Below are positions 1 through 7,804 of a stretch of 46,151 bases of DNA, piece after piece; position 1 is the stretch's first letter; each line of letters begins with the position of its first letter. The DNA lies in the NCBI RefSeq assembly GCF_018785315.1, contig NZ_WQPN01000020.1:1-46151 (forward strand). The letters run 5' to 3'. The notes under the pieces were generated by a model. It was not told the origin of the DNA. It saw only the letters and a program-made list of their open reading frames with translations, and ran no database searches. This DNA comes from Clostridium sp. MCC353. Lineage in GTDB: Bacteria > Bacillota > Clostridia > Lachnospirales > Lachnospiraceae. Position numbers and translations under genes: made by a program.

Positions 1-100
1 GCATCGGACCGTCTTTTTTCGTCCCTGGAGCCTTAGTTTCACTTACGGTTGGAAGCCGGTTTTCATCGCCAACGGATTCCCCTCCGCCCGGTGTCAAACC
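1..100 (-). repeat. Partial giant-hairpin element (one arm only)
   Basis: The first ~95 bases align without gaps to 22111-22205, the right arm of the complete giant hairpin at 21901-22251. The window begins exactly inside the conserved head (GCATCGGACCGTC). Identity is high through the blocks CCTTAGT, TTACGGT, GGAAGC and TTTTCATC, then fades. The matching left arm would lie outside the window. The orientation is the same as that copy. Confidence 0.75.
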
Positions 101-185
101 TCCAAGCGGGTCTCCGCCCCCATCCGTCCCCATTCCCTGGATTTACAGCGTAACTTCCTCAACTAAATAAAGCTCCCCCATTATT

Positions 186-1364
186 TTACATAGCCCGTCT
201 ATAGACTTCGAGAATCTCCTCTTTTCCAAATTCCTTAATCCCCGGCAGCGTCCTCTTGCCAAAGAACGTACATTTTTCCGCCAGTTCTTCCAGACGATCT
301 TCTTCCACGCCCAGTTCTCCGATTCTGACAGGCATTCCTATGCTCTTGAAGAAATTCTCGAACGCATCGATACCGGCCATAGCCGTCTTCATCGGGTCTT
401 CGAAGTTCATATCGATTCCCCAGACACGGACTGCCAGTTGGGCAAACCGGTTTACATTATAAGGGCATACGTATCTGGCCCAGGTGCAGAATAATGCGGA
501 CAGCCCTGCTCCGTGGGATATCTGGGGATACATGCCGGAAAGTTCATGTTCCATCTGATGTACCTGCATGTAGAAATCACGGCCGGTGCTTGTCAGATTG
601 TTGTGGGAAAGGCTGCCGGCCCACATCAGTGTGGCGCGGGCTTCATAGTTGTCCGGTTCCTGATCCGCGATTTTTCCTGCTTCTGCAACGGTCTTTAACA
701 GCCCTTCCGCAATCCGGTCGGTCAGCGGAGTATCCTGATCCGCGCCCAGATAGCGTTCCAGAGTATGCATCATGATATCAACACTGCCGCAGCCTGTCTG
801 GTATTTGTTCACCGTATAGGTGAGCTCCGGGTTGCAGATTGCAAACAGCGGACGGTGGAGCTGGGAGCTGAGCCCGCGCTTCAGGCCTCCGTCCTCATTG
901 GTGATGACGCAGGAATTGCTCATCTCACTGCCGGAAGCCGATAAAGTAAGCACATTGCCCTGGGGAAGCGATTTTTTCAGTTTTTCCTCTCCGGCAAAAA
1001 ATTTCCATACATCGATATCCGGGTTGGCTGCGCCGTCTGCAATGCATTTTGCAGAATCGATTACGCTTCCGCCGCCTACCGCTAAAATAAAATCAACGCC
1101 TTCGTCCAGGCAGAGTTTTATGCCTTCTTTAGCCAGAGACAGTGTAGGATTAGGCTGAACACCGCCCAATGTCACATATTCGATTCCGGCTTCTTTCAGA
1201 GAATCCGTCACCTGATCTAATAAACCGGACCGCACCACGCTTCCTCCGCCGTAATGGATTAAAACCTTTTTAAATCCGTATCCTTTAATTAACTTTCCTG
1301 CCTTCTTCTGCGTGTCCCTGCCAAATACTACTCTGGTAGGCGTACAAAACTCAAAATTTCTCAT
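186..1364 (-). CDS. Iron-containing alcohol dehydrogenase
   Basis: A cytoplasmic NAD(P)H-dependent dehydrogenase of the Fe-ADH (group III) family, 392 residues, the usual full length. The dinucleotide-binding GGGSVIDSAK motif is near residue 98. The metal-binding region shows an Asp and His in GSVDIMMHTLERYLG and further His in MEHELSGMYPQISHGAGL. It resembles butanol dehydrogenases (BdhA/YqhD type) that reduce aldehydes during fermentation; the real substrate cannot be read from sequence. Two ATG codons are adjacent; the second (1364) lies 5 nt from GGAGG, the first only 2 nt, so the second is preferred. It appears to be a single-gene unit. Confidence 0.9.
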   Translation of the reverse strand: MRNFEFCTPTRVVFGRDTQKKAGKLIKGYGFKKVLIHYGGGSVVRSGLLDQVTDSLKEAGIEYVTLGGVQPNPTLSLAKEGIKLCLDEGVDFILAVGGGSVIDSAKCIADGAANPDIDVWKFFAGEEKLKKSLPQGNVLTLSASGSEMSNSCVITNEDGGLKRGLSSQLHRPLFAICNPELTYTVNKYQTGCGSVDIMMHTLERYLGADQDTPLTDRIAEGLLKTVAEAGKIADQEPDNYEARATLMWAGSLSHNNLTSTGRDFYMQVHQMEHELSGMYPQISHGAGLSALFCTWARYVCPYNVNRFAQLAVRVWGIDMNFEDPMKTAMAGIDAFENFFKSIGMPVRIGELGVEEDRLEELAEKCTFFGKRTLPGIKEFGKEEILEVYRRAM

Positions 1365-1574
1365 CATGACCTCCTCAATGCCAACGTAATTTTAAAGAAA
1401 TTAAACCTATTATATCAAAAAAGATCCGAGAAATCCACAATGCTTTTCATGTCGATCTCCCGAATCTTTGCTTGCTCATCTACCCATCAAAATGGCGCGG
1501 GCTCAAATGGGGCTGACCGCCCAAATCACCTCAAACTTCTCCAGCAGCATTCTGTTTCATTCAAATATCCAGGC

Positions 1575-1958
1575 TTATTTTAACCGGATTACATGCTGGC
1601 AGTATACATATACATTGCGGATTTTCTTCGCCTGCTGCCCCTCATCTCCAAGAATTATGGGCTGGGTCCCGGATGCGGTTACGTAGAATTTAATGGCAAT
1701 GGCATCCTGTCCCACCATGATTTCATGGGTTTCCTGATATGGGAACGCGGTTTCTTCTACTTTTACATAGTTGCGCAGGGCCATGTCGATTTCCGGATTG
1801 ATGTAACAGCGGACCACATTTTCCAATCCATTCATCTCGATAATCGCCTTAGCTTCATCAAACTTCAGGTTGGTAAAGCGGAATTCCCCATTTCCCAACA
1901 CATAAGACAGAGTCTGACTATCCAATAACAGTAACGGTATGTTTTTATTATCTCCCAT
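1575..1958 (-). CDS. Conserved-looking hypothetical protein (127 aa)
   Basis: A 127-residue soluble protein with no signal peptide or membrane segment. I do not recognise a named domain. It alternates short beta-like stretches (FRFTNLKF, AIAIKFYVTASG, IRNVYVYCQHVI), consistent with a small beta-rich fold. The start is supported by GGAGG seven to eight bases before ATG, and a sigma-A-like promoter lies 44-71 bases upstream. It is transcribed alone, between the alcohol dehydrogenase and a divergent M23 peptidase. No function is proposed. Confidence 0.75.
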   Translation of the reverse strand: MGDNKNIPLLLLDSQTLSYVLGNGEFRFTNLKFDEAKAIIEMNGLENVVRCYINPEIDMALRNYVKVEETAFPYQETHEIMVGQDAIAIKFYVTASGTQPIILGDEGQQAKKIRNVYVYCQHVIRLK

Positions 1959-2001
1959 AGACCGATCCTCCTTCTAAAAATTCGATTCTCCTCTTTTTAT
2001 C

Positions 2002-2029
2002 ATTATATCATTTTTCTGATTTCAGTCAA
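2002..2029 (-). promoter_or_regulatory. Sigma-A promoter for the 127-aa gene
   Basis: Read on the minus strand: -35 TTGACT, 16-bp spacer, -10 TATAAT, with the start codon 44 bases downstream of the -10 box. Confidence 0.6.
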
Positions 2030-2218
2030 GTAATTTGCAATATTTTCTGGTAATTAATATTATTGTTTGTTAATTGTCAAACATTTCTTTTTTTCTATTG
2101 CTCCCCACTTCTGTTATATGCATAAATCAGACATGGACAGCATATTTTTTATGTAGGAGAAGTATCTATTAATTTGACAGAATAAAATTGCCGGACACGG
2201 CAGAATTGAGAGGAAAAA

Positions 2219-3310
2219 ATGAGCCGGAAAATCATTTACATAGAGTGTCTGCTGCTTCTTATGCTGACCGGATCCCTGTTATGGCACCGGGTTGCCCCTT
2301 ATCCTTCGGACAGCGCCAATACGAATACAGCCACCTCTTCCGATGCCCCTAAATACATAAAATGGGTGGATTTTGACGTGACTTCAGACGCCATGAAAAT
2401 GGCCCTTCAACTGGATATGAACAGTTATCAAAAAGAGGTTCATTTGGATTGGATCGATTTGCTGGCCTATCTTGGGGCCAAATACGGCGGGGATTTTTCC
2501 AAATACCGTTCCCAGGATATGAAAGATTTCGCGGAAAAACTCCAGAACGGCGAAAGCCTGGAGACGTTAACAAAGGATATGAAATACTTTTCTTATTATA
2601 AAGAAGCTTACGGCGCAGTGTTAGGCGGTATGGTCGGGCTTTATGAAATTCAGGTGCCCCCGTCTGAGGTTCCGGCTTCTATGTTAACGGAATCCGCCGA
2701 TGGAGAGGAAAATGAATCCGAACAAGTATGGCTTACCAAATACGGGCTCAAGGCATTTTCCCCCATCGCCAAAAATTTTCCCTATACTGATTTTGACGAC
2801 TTCGGAACTTCCCGTTCTTATGGCTACAGAAGGCAGCATCTGGGACATGATCTCATGGGGCAGGTGGGAACCCCTGTTATAGCAGTGGAATCCGGCTATG
2901 TGGAGGCAATCGGATGGAACCAGTATGGCGGCTGGCGGCTGGGCATCCGCAGTTTTGATAAGAAACGGTACTATTATTACGCCCATCTGCGCAAAAATTA
3001 TCCCTATCACAAAAGCCTGAAAGAAGGAAGTATCGTAAAAGCCGGTGATGTGATCGGATATCTGGGCCGCACCGGGTACAGCAGTACGGAAAATACAAAC
3101 AACATCGACGAACCCCATCTTCATTTCGGCCTTCAGTTGATTTTCGACGAATCACAGAAAGAAGGCAATAATGAAATCTGGGTCGACTGTTATGAGCTTG
3201 TTAAATTCCTGTCCATGAACCGGTCCGAAACCATAAAAAATCAGGAAACAAAAGAATATAACAGGGTCTATGATATGAAAGACCCTGTTATAAATACCTA
3301 TTCACAATGA
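2219..3310 (+). CDS. M23 family metallopeptidase, membrane-anchored
   Basis: A 363-residue protein with an N-terminal hydrophobic segment (about residues 4-22: IIYIECLLLLMLTGSLLWH) that should act as signal anchor, placing the rest outside the membrane. The C-terminal half holds a LytM/M23 peptidase domain with the zinc ligands visible: HLGHDLMG (H and D, about residue 210) and HLHFGLQ (HxH, about residue 301). Such enzymes cut peptide cross-links in peptidoglycan. The ~150-residue N-terminal helical region is not recognised. GAGAGG precedes the ATG. It converges on the HtrA-like gene with a 1-base gap; the last codons hold a perfect 13-bp inverted repeat. A sporulation role (SpoIIQ-like) is possible but unsupported. 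Confidence 0.85.
   Translation: MSRKIIYIECLLLLMLTGSLLWHRVAPYPSDSANTNTATSSDAPKYIKWVDFDVTSDAMKMALQLDMNSYQKEVHLDWIDLLAYLGAKYGGDFSKYRSQDMKDFAEKLQNGESLETLTKDMKYFSYYKEAYGAVLGGMVGLYEIQVPPSEVPASMLTESADGEENESEQVWLTKYGLKAFSPIAKNFPYTDFDDFGTSRSYGYRRQHLGHDLMGQVGTPVIAVESGYVEAIGWNQYGGWRLGIRSFDKKRYYYYAHLRKNYPYHKSLKEGSIVKAGDVIGYLGRTGYSSTENTNNIDEPHLHFGLQLIFDESQKEGNNEIWVDCYELVKFLSMNRSETIKNQETKEYNRVYDMKDPVINTYSQ
3257..3292 (-). terminator. Terminator hairpin embedded in the M23 coding end
   Basis: A perfect 13-bp inverted repeat (TATAACAGGGTCT and its complement, 10-base loop) lies in the last codons of the M23 gene, about 20 bases beyond the stop codon of the convergent protease gene. On the minus strand it is followed by the short U-rich run ATTCTTTT. 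It probably ends transcription of the HtrA-like gene, perhaps of both genes. Confidence 0.5.
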
Positions 3311-3311
3311 T

Positions 3312-4526
3312 TTAATTGGAATTCTGCTGTCCTCCCAGCGTGATCTCAACCTCCCGTTCCTGGTATTTTCCATCCGCCAGGGACTGGACGGTCAAAGTCA
3401 CTTTAGAACCTTTCTCATAATAAGTCAGCATGTTCTGAAGCTGGCCCAGGGTGGTAACCGACTGCCCGTCAAATTTCGTAATGATATCCTTTTCTCTCAA
3501 ATCTGAACCTGCGGCCGCTCCGTCATCCAGAATCTTATATACAAAGATTCCAACCGGCATATCGTATGCCTGGGAGGCCTGGGCGTCAATGTTGGTTCCT
3601 TCAATTCCCAGCCAGCCCCGTTTCTCATCATCCACTTTCACCCTGGTCTGTTTCGTCATGAGCGGATCCAGAATTTCCATGGCTTTGGAAATGGGGATCG
3701 CATATCCCATGCCTTCCACTTCTGTGGACGCTGTCTTCGCCGCGTTTATACCGATCAGATTGCCGCCCAAATCCAATAATGCACCGCCGCTGTTGCCGGG
3801 ATTGATAGCCGCGTCAGTCTGGATAAATGTATGTTCTGTCCCGTCTTCACCTTTCACTTTGCGGTCCAGAGCGCTGACATAACCGACCGTCGCTGACTGG
3901 CCTTCACCCAGTGCATTGCCGATTGCCACCACCTGCTGGCCCACTTTTAAACTGTCGGAATCCCCGATATTGGCCGCTTTAATCCTGCTCATGGTATCGG
4001 AAGGTATTTTATCCAGCGGTACGGCTATGACGGCCAAATCAGAAGCGGCGTCTGTGCCTTTTATAGCCGCCTCCACCGATGTCTCATCCACAAATGTCAC
4101 TGTCATATTCTGGGCGCCGTCAACCACGTGGTTGTTGGTGGCAATCAGAAGTTCCTTGTCATTTTCACCGATGATAATACCTGAGCCGCTGCTTTCGGCT
4201 TCATAACTCTGGGGGCCGAAAAATGTCATCTGTTCCACGGTCATTTTATCCGTTATGGCAACCACGGACGGCATGGCCTGCTCCACAATTCCTGAAACGT
4301 CGGTCACTCCTATGGTCTGAATGGTTCCGCCCATTCCGCCTGTGTCTGTGTTCTGGGCGCTGACCGCCGCCGTTTTCTGAGGAACCGCCCGGCTCTCCTT
4401 CACTTCCAGAACTGAACTGCTCCATGCATTTAATCCTGCCATCACACCGCCTGATACCGTACCGAATAAAAGGGCTGCCGCAGTGATCCCTGCAGCTTTC
4501 TTCGCTAAATTTTTCATCATAATCAT
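3312..4526 (-). CDS. HtrA/DegP-type trypsin-like serine protease with PDZ domain
   Basis: A 404-residue S1C protease for extracytoplasmic protein quality control. A transmembrane/signal segment lies at about residues 10-32 (AGITAAALLFGTVSGGVMAGL). The catalytic triad is visible as His in ATNNHVVDG, Asp in DAASDLAVIAV and Ser in NPGNSGGALL. A PDZ domain follows from about residue 300 (GWLGIEG...DIITKFDGQSVTTLGQL), giving the usual one-protease, one-PDZ layout of Firmicute HtrA. AAAGGAG lies just upstream; three in-frame ATGs in the first four codons (M-I-M-M) leave the start uncertain by up to three residues. Family knowledge suggests envelope stress control; no such operator was recognised. 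Confidence 0.92.
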   Translation of the reverse strand: MIMMKNLAKKAAGITAAALLFGTVSGGVMAGLNAWSSSVLEVKESRAVPQKTAAVSAQNTDTGGMGGTIQTIGVTDVSGIVEQAMPSVVAITDKMTVEQMTFFGPQSYEAESSGSGIIIGENDKELLIATNNHVVDGAQNMTVTFVDETSVEAAIKGTDAASDLAVIAVPLDKIPSDTMSRIKAANIGDSDSLKVGQQVVAIGNALGEGQSATVGYVSALDRKVKGEDGTEHTFIQTDAAINPGNSGGALLDLGGNLIGINAAKTASTEVEGMGYAIPISKAMEILDPLMTKQTRVKVDDEKRGWLGIEGTNIDAQASQAYDMPVGIFVYKILDDGAAAGSDLREKDIITKFDGQSVTTLGQLQNMLTYYEKGSKVTLTVQSLADGKYQEREVEITLGGQQNSN

Positions 4527-4666
4527 TGCACTCCTTTCTCACATCTATCTATCTGTTAAATCCTCATAACCTCTTTACACTAAATAATATAGCCAGAAAT
4601 TATGAAGGAATTGTGATGAAAAAAAGGAGTATTTGTGTCTTAAATATCCGCTTGGGGCCTGCGCGT

Positions 4667-4716
4667 TTTACGCCCTGCGCCGTTCTTTCCCGGGCCATTT
4701 ACGCCCTGCGCCGTTC
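4667..4716. repeat. 19-bp direct repeat at the 3' end of the MazF-like gene
   Basis: TTTACGCCCTGCGCCGTTC occurs at 4667-4685 and again at 4698-4716, period 31 bases. The second copy encodes the last residues (ERRRA) and stop of the MazF-like gene; the first lies just beyond the stop. It looks like a small tandem duplication. Confidence 0.7.
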
Positions 4717-5082
4717 CTGTTGTGCATCCGCTCCCCGGATTCCCATGCTGATACAAAGCGCCCTGTCCATCCGGGTCATCCACAAATCATTGAGATGTCC
4801 TATGTAACCGTGAAGCCTTTTTTGATCGATTGTCCTTACCTGCTCCATGAGAACGGTGGAATCGCAGGGCAGGCCGCTTGCCATCCTGGGAAGCGTTACA
4901 TGTGTGGGAAGTTTGGCTTTGGTGCTCTTGCTGGTTAACGCTGCTACGATGACAGTGGGGCTGTGACGGTTTCCCATGTCATTTTGTATAATAAGAACCG
5001 GACGGACGCCGCCCTGTTCAGAACCTACGGTTGGGGATAAGTCTGCGTAATAGATGTCGCCTCTGTAAATGTTGTTTTCCAT
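4699..5082 (-). CDS. MazF/PemK-type endoribonuclease toxin, no visible antitoxin
   Basis: A 127-residue protein with the MazF/PemK core: RGDIYYADLSPTVGSEQGG, VRPVLIIQNDMGN, PTVIVAALTSK and STVLMEQVRTIDQKRL. The family cleaves mRNA at short single-stranded motifs and is normally held inactive by a MazE-type partner. A longer in-frame reading to 5172 exists, but its first 30 codons lie in a repeated leader; ATG 5082 follows GGAG by 7 bases and begins MENNIYRGDIYYAD, as expected. No antitoxin-like ORF is seen within 280 bases upstream or directly downstream. The start is preceded by a structured leader element shared with two other genes. Confidence 0.9.
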   Translation of the reverse strand: MENNIYRGDIYYADLSPTVGSEQGGVRPVLIIQNDMGNRHSPTVIVAALTSKSTKAKLPTHVTLPRMASGLPCDSTVLMEQVRTIDQKRLHGYIGHLNDLWMTRMDRALCISMGIRGADAQQERRRA

Positions 5083-5216
5083 ATTAATCTCCATTCCGGA
5101 GCGTTTTTTTGCGAAGGCACGCGCTGAGAATTTCAAATTTTCAGCTGCGATACAAATTTGTGGCTCCGGCACAAATTCGGGTGTAAAAAATAAGTCCTCA
5201 GGAATATTTTTTGCAC
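5083..5216 (-). promoter_or_regulatory. Structured leader element, copy A (before the MazF-like gene)
   Basis: One of three related leaders ending exactly at a start codon (others at 34848-34980 and 40519-40811). 5' to 3' on the minus strand: conserved CTTATTTTTTACAC; hairpin 1 (arms CGAATTTGTG and CACAAATTTG, loop CCGGAGC); hairpin 2 (GCTGA...TCAGC); GCGCGTGCCTTCGC; then GCTCCGGAATGGAG, where CTCC can pair with the GGAG ribosome site; then ATTAAT and ATG. In this copy the hairpin-1 loop is perfectly complementary over 7 bases to GCTCCGG, giving two exclusive pairings for the anti-SD sequence. Folding is by eye. Confidence 0.65.
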
Positions 5217-5298
5217 ATATCTCCGCTTTGTTTCTGTTAGTAAGATTATTGACAAGGAAAACGCGGTCTATACCGGAGGAATATTTTTTTAATTAAAA

Positions 5299-5366
5299 TA
5301 ACGGGTGTAAAGTAAAGGGTGAAGGCATTTTCGAAAATGCCTTCACCCTTTACTTTACACCCGTTA
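5299..5366. repeat. Perfect 68-bp palindrome (family member 1)
   Basis: Arms of 34 bases are exactly complementary about 5332/5333. One mismatch later the symmetry continues to 5295-5370. The core GGCATTTTCGAAAATGCC is shared with the palindrome at 21736-21813, while the outer arms differ greatly. It directly follows the iolC stop codon, and the minus strand continues into a T/A-rich run, so it may end the iolC operon. The arms are far longer than an ordinary terminator needs. Confidence 0.9.
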
Positions 5367-5369
5367 CTT

Positions 5370-6404
5370 TTATGCTCTCGCCACCATCTCCCCATACTCT
5401 TCTTTCTCTTTCCGTATGAATTCCTTCACCTGTTCTACATCAGGCATATCGGCGGAACATCCGTGGCTGGCCACCAGCATGGCCGCCTCTGCGCTTCCCA
5501 TCTCCAACGCATCCATAATATCCATACCTTCCAGCACACCGTACAGAAAACTTGCCGCATATCCGTCCCCGCCGCCAAAGGATTTCAACGCTTTGACCGG
5601 AAACGGTTTAATGGAATAGCTCTTTCCATCACATGTATATGCCGTAGATCCTTCTTTTCCATGTTTTATCACTACAATTTTCGCGTTCTGCTTCTGTGTC
5701 CAGTAATCTGCGGAAGTCTGGTCCGCGCCGTCCAGCCCTAAAAACCTCTCCGTCAGATCGTATTCCTCCCGGGATCCCATAATAATATCCGCGTCCTTTG
5801 CTGCAGATGAATAGTAAATGGCGATTTCATCCTCACTCTTCCAATTATAAGGCCGGTAATCTATATCGAATACGATTGGAGTATTGGTTTTCTTTGCAAG
5901 GGCCGCCGCTTTTAACGCAGCTTCTCTGGATGGGCTCTGGGCCAGGGCAGTACCTGAAATGAGAAGCATTTTCGCAGACGCAACATAGGCTTCATCGATG
6001 TCCGCAGGGTCCAGCGACAGATCCGCCGCCTGGTTTCTGTACATTAAAATGCTGCTTTCCGTGGGAGAGAGGATTTCGGTAAATGTTAAACCGATCTTTT
6101 CCCCATGTTCACACCGGAAAATATGAGAAGTATCGATTCCTTCATTATTAAAATAGTCAATGGCAAAATCTCCGAACTGGTCATCCGAAACTCGTGAAAA
6201 AAAGCCGCATTTCTTACCCAGCCGGGCCAGGCCCACTGCCGTATTGGCAGGCGAACCGCCTATGTATTTTTTGAAACTTTGGCTTTCGCCAAGGGTTTTA
6301 AAATAATCGATCGGATTAAAATCAATGGCAACACGCCCTAAAAGGATCATATCATAAATTCTTGTTTCATCAAATGTAATAATATTTTTAATTAAATCTG
6401 ACAT
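5370..6404 (-). CDS. iolC: 5-dehydro-2-deoxygluconokinase (IolC-like), PfkB family
   Basis: A 344-residue ribokinase/PfkB-fold sugar kinase. The first signature GGSPANTAVGLARLG is at about residue 49, and the C-terminal phosphate-binding motif reads SFGGGDGYAASFLYG (GGGD in place of the more usual GAGD) near residue 275. Phrases such as GRVAIDFNPID are typical of IolC, which phosphorylates 2-deoxy-5-keto-D-gluconate. It is the last gene of a three-gene operon with a GntP permease and a class II aldolase. GGAGGG precedes ATG by 6 bases. Tandem IolR-type operators before the first gene support the inositol-type assignment. A different 2-keto-3-deoxy sugar substrate remains possible. Confidence 0.8.
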   Translation of the reverse strand: MSDLIKNIITFDETRIYDMILLGRVAIDFNPIDYFKTLGESQSFKKYIGGSPANTAVGLARLGKKCGFFSRVSDDQFGDFAIDYFNNEGIDTSHIFRCEHGEKIGLTFTEILSPTESSILMYRNQAADLSLDPADIDEAYVASAKMLLISGTALAQSPSREAALKAAALAKKTNTPIVFDIDYRPYNWKSEDEIAIYYSSAAKDADIIMGSREEYDLTERFLGLDGADQTSADYWTQKQNAKIVVIKHGKEGSTAYTCDGKSYSIKPFPVKALKSFGGGDGYAASFLYGVLEGMDIMDALEMGSAEAAMLVASHGCSADMPDVEQVKEFIRKEKEEYGEMVARA

Positions 6405-6472
6405 CTCTTTCCCTCCATTTTATAGACCATTATTGAATGCAAATGATATTCAGCCATCCATGCGCCGTATTA

Positions 6473-7786
6473 TCAGCAAAGCCCCAGGCTGTACAGGATA
6501 ATCGCCAGGACAAGCCCGCACAACGGGATAGCAGCGTTTGTAACAAACATATAGACATAACTGTCTTTCATCTCAGTTTTCGCAACGCTGTTTGCCAGCA
6601 CAATTCCGGAAGAATGAGGCATCGCATCCAGACCCGAACATGCAATACAAGTGATTCTGTGCATGATCTGCGTATTTAATCCTGTCTGTATCATGTAATC
6701 CGCTAATGTATTCCAGAAAATCGTGATACCGCCGGACGCGGATCCGGTAATGGCGCAGATCACGTTAATTGCCACACAGGCGAACAGAATTGGGTTCATC
6801 TGCAGGCTTAAAATCCAGTTTGTAAAGGATTCAAATGCCGGCGAAGCAGTTACAACACCGCCAAAGCCCATGATTGCGGAAGTCACCATAAGGGAGTTAA
6901 AGCCATTTCCCATGCCGGAAGCGATTGCATTTTTAACATTGAATTTATCATGGAACAGCACGATCCCCACCAGGCAGGCAATCGCCATGGCCGTAACTAC
7001 CGCGAAGTTCGAAGGATTTAATATCTTCATCAAAGCAAATGCCGCCACCACCAAAACAAGAATCGGCGCAAACGATTTTCCAACCGGCGGAAGCCCGGCG
7101 AGCATCTTTTCATCATTGATATCCACAATCACGTCGTCTGCCGCCGGAACAAAATGTTCTCCTTTTTCGGCACATTTTTTAATACAGTGTGTCAGGAACA
7201 GATAATCCAGAACAAAAACAAACAATCCGCCGATAATACCAATGACCGGCGCCGCATAGATCGTGGTTCCTAAGTATTCCGTAGGCACCAGGTTCGGTAC
7301 GGATGGAGAACCCGGGAAAAATGTCATACATGTTGATCCTGCCATACAAATTGACATCGCCGGAAACAGTTTCTTAGGAATATCTGCTTCTTTAAACAAC
7401 GCCATGCAAAACGGATACATGGTGAACATGATAACAAACACGCTGATTCCACCATATGCCAGAATCGCCGTTGTAATCAGTACGATCAGCACAATCCGTT
7501 TCTTTCCCAGTTTACCCACGATATAATTGGAAATGGATGCCGCCGCTCCTGATTCTTCCATAATTTTACCAAATGCCGCACCTAAAATCAGCATTAAAAA
7601 CCATGTTCCCGCAAAATTTTTAAAGGCCGTAGCATAGGCTTCCGCAAGACCATTCCAAATTCCCATGCCGTTGCACACAATAACTACCAATGCTGCAGCG
7701 ATTGTTACCAGACCCATATGCCATCCTTTATAGGTCAAATACATAAGCACCGCTAATCCAAGAAATACTCCGATTACCCCTATCAT
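6473..7786 (-). CDS. GntP-family permease
   Basis: A 437-residue, very hydrophobic polytopic protein with about 12 membrane segments spread over its whole length and the repeated Gly-rich turns of the GntP/CitM (ion transporter) superfamily, for example SAIMGFGGVV, GSASGGITIFWN and CSGLDAMPHSSG. Members are proton symporters for gluconate and related sugar acids. It sits between an IolJ-like aldolase and IolC in one operon, under IolR-like operators. Since iolG, iolE, iolD and iolB are not in the window, a reasonable inference is uptake of a late intermediate such as 5-keto-2-deoxygluconate or a similar acid. GGAGG lies 9 bases before ATG. Confidence 0.85.
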   Translation of the reverse strand: MIGVIGVFLGLAVLMYLTYKGWHMGLVTIAAALVVIVCNGMGIWNGLAEAYATAFKNFAGTWFLMLILGAAFGKIMEESGAAASISNYIVGKLGKKRIVLIVLITTAILAYGGISVFVIMFTMYPFCMALFKEADIPKKLFPAMSICMAGSTCMTFFPGSPSVPNLVPTEYLGTTIYAAPVIGIIGGLFVFVLDYLFLTHCIKKCAEKGEHFVPAADDVIVDINDEKMLAGLPPVGKSFAPILVLVVAAFALMKILNPSNFAVVTAMAIACLVGIVLFHDKFNVKNAIASGMGNGFNSLMVTSAIMGFGGVVTASPAFESFTNWILSLQMNPILFACVAINVICAITGSASGGITIFWNTLADYMIQTGLNTQIMHRITCIACSGLDAMPHSSGIVLANSVAKTEMKDSYVYMFVTNAAIPLCGLVLAIILYSLGLC

Positions 7787-7804
7787 AACATTCTTCCTCC
7801 TGGT

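Noticed and set aside
1440-1574. Terminator or small gene between the first alcohol dehydrogenase and the 127-residue gene
   Set aside because: No stem with a T run and no ORF with an RBS was found; short GC-rich inverted pieces pair poorly.
3258-3292. Mobile-element inverted repeat at the end of the M23 gene
   Set aside because: A single hairpin located at the junction of two convergent genes is better explained as a terminator.
5083-5172. N-terminal extension of the MazF-like protein (30 extra residues)
   Set aside because: The extension is the repeated leader read in frame. MazF homology and the RBS both point to ATG 5082.
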